Assembly: GCA_024405895.1 (NCBI GenBank)
Contig: JAKSNW010000008.1
Coordinates: forward strand, 1 to 64,000
Reading direction: 5' to 3'
Source: Paludibacteraceae bacterium
GTDB lineage: Bacteria; Bacteroidota; Bacteroidia; Bacteroidales; Paludibacteraceae
Length of the DNA stretch: 64,000 nt
A program made the position numbers and the translations under genes. Below, one piece after another: positions 60,867 through 64,000 of the stretch. Each line of letters begins with the position of its first letter. Positions within the stretch are counted from its first letter, which is position 1. The notes below the pieces were generated by a model, which saw nothing but the letters and a program-made list of their open reading frames with translations, was not told the origin of the DNA and did not search any database.

Positions 60867-61877
60867 TTATGAATTCTCGGATTTAAGCAAGCCACATGCA
60901 GCAGCAATGTCTTCTCCACGTGAACGTCGAATGGTGCAGATAATGCCGTTGCGGTTCAAATAATCGCGGAATTCTATCATTTTCTGTTCGTTTGGACTGT
61001 GCATGTCCATGCCAGGGATAGCGTGCCAGCGAATGAGGTTGACACGGCACGGAATACGTTTCAGCAACTGAACCAACTGGGTAGCATGGCGTTGTGTGTC
61101 GTTCATACCTTCGAAAACGACATACTCGAATGAAAGACGGCGTTGGTGTGCAAAGTCAAATTCCTTGACAGCAGAAAGCACACGTTCCAAAGGAAAGGCT
61201 TTCTGTATTGGCATGATTTCTGCACGTTCTGTGGCGATTGGGTTGTGTAGACTGATGGCAAGATGACACTTGCTTTCCTTTAGAAAACGAACCATGCCAG
61301 GAACGACACCTACGGTGGAGACTGTTATGCGCTTTGGACTCCAGGCGGCACCCCAATCAGACGTAAGCACTTCAATGGCGCGCAAAACGTTGTCTGTGTT
61401 GTCGAATGGTTCGCCCATTCCCATGAATACAATGTTGGTCAGCAATTTGCTTTCATCTACGGAGTAGATTTGATTCAGAATTTCGGTAACGGTGAGATGT
61501 CCGCTCCAACCTTGTTTGCCTGTCATGCAGAACTTGCAGTTCATCTTGCAGCCCACTTGCGACGAAACACAAAGTGTGTGACGGTCGTCTTCTGGAATGT
61601 ATACAGTCTCCACAGTGCCATGTGCTGTGGCAAACAGATACTTACGTGTGCCATCGGCAGAAGTGACGGATGAAATGGGAGCTGTGCGACCAACCTCGTA
61701 TTCTTCTGCAAGTGCAGTGCGGGTATTCTTCGATATATTGGTCATCTCGTCAATGGTGGCAGCGCCTTTAACATAGAGCCACTGTGCCATTTGGTTGGCG
61801 GCAAAAGGCTTGAGCCCAACCTTTGAGGCAACCTCTTTGAGTTCATTCGGCGTCATGCCGAGAAGCGATTGTTTCAT
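60867..61877 (-). CDS. rlmN: Dual-specificity RNA methyltransferase RlmN
   Basis: A 336-residue radical-SAM enzyme that methylates C2 of A2503 in 23S rRNA and A37 of some tRNAs. The cluster motif CKMNCKFC (CxxxCxxC) follows CVSSQVG, with GMGEPFDNTDNVLRA, LAISLHNPIATERAEIMPI, and the C-terminal RRSRGEDIAAACGLL containing the resolving Cys. Length is normal. A TACCTTTG -7 element (minus, 61905-61912) lies 27 bases upstream. Convergent with the Smr gene. Confidence 0.95.
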   Translation of the reverse strand: MKQSLLGMTPNELKEVASKVGLKPFAANQMAQWLYVKGAATIDEMTNISKNTRTALAEEYEVGRTAPISSVTSADGTRKYLFATAHGTVETVYIPEDDRHTLCVSSQVGCKMNCKFCMTGKQGWSGHLTVTEILNQIYSVDESKLLTNIVFMGMGEPFDNTDNVLRAIEVLTSDWGAAWSPKRITVSTVGVVPGMVRFLKESKCHLAISLHNPIATERAEIMPIQKAFPLERVLSAVKEFDFAHQRRLSFEYVVFEGMNDTQRHATQLVQLLKRIPCRVNLIRWHAIPGMDMHSPNEQKMIEFRDYLNRNGIICTIRRSRGEDIAAACGLLKSENS

Positions 61878-61904
61878 CGTGTTGTAATTATTCTAAACAG
61901 ACTG

Positions 61905-61912
61905 CAAAGGTA
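61905..61912 (-). promoter_or_regulatory. -7 element of rlmN
   Basis: TACCTTTG on the minus strand, 27 bases before the ATG at 61877. Confidence 0.55.
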
Positions 61913-61991
61913 AAAAAAATCTTGCAAAGCACCTTTGAAGTTGCCTATATATAATAATGTATTAAACACAAGAAAACTGCAGAAAAAATAG

Positions 61992-61999
61992 TAACTTTG
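61992..61999 (+). promoter_or_regulatory. -7 element of the DivIC-like gene
   Basis: TAACTTTG, 25 bases before the ATG at 62025; no clear TTG upstream. Confidence 0.55.
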
Positions 62000-62024
62000 C
62001 ACACTCTAATATATTGCGCTAAAT

Positions 62025-62363
62025 ATGGGTTTTGGTAAACTTGGTGATAAGGTCAAGAACTTGTGGCAGAAGATTCCACTTAGTACTGTCAAGTCTTTTA
62101 TGTCGAAAAAGAAATACTTGATAACGATAGTTATCTTTCTGATTTACATGACATTCTTTGATAGTAGTAGTTTTCTTCACTTCCTGAAGGTGAAGCGTGA
62201 GACTATGCGTTTGAACCGTGAGATTGCCACATATAAGGAAGAATATCATAATGACAGTCTCCGTTTGCACGAGCTTACCTATAACCGTGAGGCATTGGAA
62301 AGATATGCCCGCGAGCGCTATAGAATGAAAGAACCTGACGAAGTGATATATATCGTCGAATAG
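62025..62363 (+). CDS. Septum formation initiator (FtsB/DivIC-like)
   Basis: A 112-residue single-pass membrane protein. A short cytoplasmic part, one helix (residues about 32-48, YLITIVIFLIYMTFF), then a periplasmic coiled coil (about 55-95, KVKRETMRLNREIATYKEEY) and the conserved motif ALERYARERYRMKEPDEVIYIVE. This is the layout of FtsB/DivIC, a divisome component that pairs with FtsL and FtsQ. Followed after 45 bp by an RluA-type gene. Confidence 0.88.
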   Translation: MGFGKLGDKVKNLWQKIPLSTVKSFMSKKKYLITIVIFLIYMTFFDSSSFLHFLKVKRETMRLNREIATYKEEYHNDSLRLHELTYNREALERYARERYRMKEPDEVIYIVE

Positions 62364-62408
62364 TTCTTGAGGGAAAGTCTATTTCTTATAACTAAACACA
62401 ACGAATCA

Positions 62409-63299
62409 ATGAGACAAAAAGTGGTGCGCGGCAAGAAGCCATTTGCACAATTTCATAAAGTTAAGCACGAAGGTCTGCTGATGGATTATCTGCAGGAAAT
62501 CTTCCAAGGCAAAAGTCGTAACTCTATCAAAAGTTGGCTGGTGCATCGTCAGGTGTCTGTGAATGGTACCTGCGTAACCAATCATGACTATAAACTCAAC
62601 GCTGGCGATGAAATAAAAATCAGTGTGGTTGGTGAGGAAAAACCTAATCCAAACCAGAAATGCCGCATTGTTTACGAAGACAACGACGTCATTGTAATTG
62701 ATAAACGCGAAGGCGTGCTTTCTATGTCCACCGGCGTAAGCACAGAAATGACAGCTTACAGCATGATGAATGAGCATGTAAGCAAGTTCCATCGCGATGC
62801 ACGTGTATTCATCGTTCACCGTCTCGACCGTTCAACATCTGGTTTGATGATGTTTGCCAAGTCGGAAGAGGTACAGGAGCGTCTGCGTACATCGTGGAAC
62901 AGCATGATTCTCGAGCGTGCCTATGTGGCTGTGGTTGAGGGTTGCGTGGAAAAGGATAACGGCGTAATCAAAAGTTACCTTACCGAAGATCCAAAAACCT
63001 TTCGCATGTATTCTTCGCCAACTGACAATGGTGGCAAATTGGCAATCACGCATTATAAAGTCTTGAAACGCGGTGAACACTTTTCACTTGTTCAACTCGA
63101 CCTTGAAACTGGTCGTAAGAACCAGATTCGTGTCCAGATGTCAAGCATCGGTCACCCTATTGCAGGTGATAAACGCTATGGTGCACAGACAAATCCTTTG
63201 CAACGTGTGTGCCTTCACGCTCGTAGTTTAGTGTTCCATCACCCAACCACAGGCGAAATAATGCGTTTTCAAACAGACATACCTAAGGCGTTTCTCTAA
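62409..63299 (+). CDS. RluA-family pseudouridine synthase
   Basis: A 296-residue enzyme that isomerises uridine in rRNA or tRNA. An S4-like RNA-binding part (about 30-85, SRNSIKSWLVHRQVSVNGTCV) is followed by the catalytic domain with HRLDRSTSGLMMFAKS (the catalytic Asp in HRLDR), LERAYVAVVEG and RKNQIRVQMSSIGHPIAGDKRYG. The specific target (RluC, RluD or another) cannot be told. I start it at ATG 62409; the frame extends to a TTG at 62367 with no support. Confidence 0.88.
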   Translation: MRQKVVRGKKPFAQFHKVKHEGLLMDYLQEIFQGKSRNSIKSWLVHRQVSVNGTCVTNHDYKLNAGDEIKISVVGEEKPNPNQKCRIVYEDNDVIVIDKREGVLSMSTGVSTEMTAYSMMNEHVSKFHRDARVFIVHRLDRSTSGLMMFAKSEEVQERLRTSWNSMILERAYVAVVEGCVEKDNGVIKSYLTEDPKTFRMYSSPTDNGGKLAITHYKVLKRGEHFSLVQLDLETGRKNQIRVQMSSIGHPIAGDKRYGAQTNPLQRVCLHARSLVFHHPTTGEIMRFQTDIPKAFL

Positions 63300-63311
63300 C
63301 CTCATAAGATT

Positions 63312-64000
63312 ATGGCAAGAAACAAAAAACAACTTCCGATACTTACAAACATCACCATTGAAGATGTTGCCAACGAAGGCAAGGCACTTGCCCATGTCGA
63401 TGGCATCGTGGTGTTTACACAATATGCCGTGCCTGGCGACGTAGTTGACATTCAGGTAACGAAGAAAAAACATAACTATATGGAAGGCCGTGTAGTAGCG
63501 TTCCATAGTTATTCAGAAAAACGTTGCGAAGCTTTCTGTAGTCACTATGGTACATGCGGTGGCTGCAAATGGCAAATCCTTCCATACGAAGAGCAGATTA
63601 AATACAAGCAGAAACAGGTGGAGGCGGCTTTGACTCATGTAGGTAAGGTGCAACTGCCTGAGATTTCGCCAATTCTTGGCTCTGCTAAAACTATTGCCTA
63701 CCGTAACAAACTGGAATTCACCTTCTCCAATAAACGTTGGCTTACACCAGACGAGATGGAGAACACACCTGCCGATGCACCAAAACAGATGAACGGTGTT
63801 GGTTTCCATATTCCTGGCATGTTTGATAAGGTGTTGGATATCAATCATTGCTCACTGCAAGATGATATCAACAACCGTCTTCGTAACGAGATTCGTCGTT
63901 ATGCCCTTGAAAACGGACTCGAGTTCTTCGACCTCCGTAATCAGACCGGCTTCCTCCGTACGATGATGGTACGTACCACATCCACAGGCCAACTGATGCT
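63312..64000 (+). CDS. rlmD: 23S rRNA (uracil-5-)-methyltransferase RlmD-type, 3' truncated
   Basis: Begins at ATG 63312 and runs off the window; about 229 residues are visible. An N-terminal TRAM domain (VDIQVTKKKHNYMEGRVV) is followed by a 4Fe-4S cluster motif (Cys76-x5-Cys82-x2-Cys85, with the fourth Cys in INHCSLQ). FRNKLEFTFSNKRW-type and GFHIPGMFDKVLDINHC segments are typical of the TrmA/RlmD branch that makes m5U in 23S rRNA. The catalytic methyltransferase domain is mostly beyond the edge, so RlmC/RlmD subtype is provisional. Confidence 0.88.
   Translation, partial: MARNKKQLPILTNITIEDVANEGKALAHVDGIVVFTQYAVPGDVVDIQVTKKKHNYMEGRVVAFHSYSEKRCEAFCSHYGTCGGCKWQILPYEEQIKYKQKQVEAALTHVGKVQLPEISPILGSAKTIAYRNKLEFTFSNKRWLTPDEMENTPADAPKQMNGVGFHIPGMFDKVLDINHCSLQDDINNRLRNEIRRYALENGLEFFDLRNQTGFLRTMMVRTTSTGQLM

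Overview
The window is chromosomal DNA from a Bacteroidota bacterium, most likely order Bacteroidales and plausibly a Prevotellaceae-like gut or oral anaerobe. The evidence is: promoters of the TTG-N19/20-TAnnTTTG type upstream of most transcription units with few clear Shine-Dalgarno sites; a type IX secretion C-terminal sorting domain; a fused FeoA-FeoB; PCMD, DUF4491 and DUF2027-Smr proteins; and menaquinone genes (menG/ubiE, menA). The family-level placement is inference. No insertion sequence, prophage or CRISPR array was seen.

Layout. 1-9.0 kb: a small secreted protein made of 60-bp tandem repeats, a 1190-residue T9SS cargo protein, a formylglycine-generating-enzyme-like secreted protein next to a TGS/uridine-kinase-type nucleoside kinase, and a lipoprotein behind two copied -7 promoter elements. 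9.0-15.0 kb (minus strand): a five-gene unit encoding a His-rich small membrane protein, an outer-membrane porin, an imelysin lipoprotein, a di-heme oxidoreductase lipoprotein and a ResB-CcsA cytochrome c maturation protein, probably an envelope metal (iron) handling system. 15.1-21.3 kb (minus): a TetR-adaptor-RND-TolC efflux operon with two copies of a TTGCACT-N13-AGTGCAA operator-like site. 21.5-25.0 kb: SufT-like protein, dus, lgt, a GtrA-family protein and a phosphoglycolate phosphatase.

25.4-43.9 kb (plus): the complete str-S10-spc-alpha ribosomal superoperon (rpsL, rpsG, fusA, then rpsJ to secY, map, infA, rpmJ, rpsM, rpsK, rpsD, rpoA, rplQ), without tuf. rpmD, missed by a length filter, is present at 37533. 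Several intergenic gaps hold hairpins that look like autoregulatory leaders, and a second promoter precedes rpmJ.

44-64 kb: recJ, an N-acetylglucosamine-kinase-like gene, menG/ubiE-menA, a feoAB-feoC-like-DUF4491 iron unit, a possible small RNA with its own promoter and terminator, an orphan histidine ammonia-lyase, two convergent tRNA genes (Leu-TAG, Thr-CGT), then a plus-strand run of an SDR epimerase fused to a zinc ribbon, a PCMD protein, a CrtI-like oxidoreductase, FabG, a LolA-like protein and a DUF2027-Smr protein. The window closes with rlmN, a DivIC/FtsB-like protein, an RluA pseudouridine synthase and a truncated RlmD-type methyltransferase.

The observations I would follow first are the imelysin/di-heme operon, the paired efflux operators together with the missing ATG of the TetR gene, the candidate sRNA at 51.6 kb, the SDR-zinc ribbon fusion, and the two probable leaderless start sites, both at metal-related genes.
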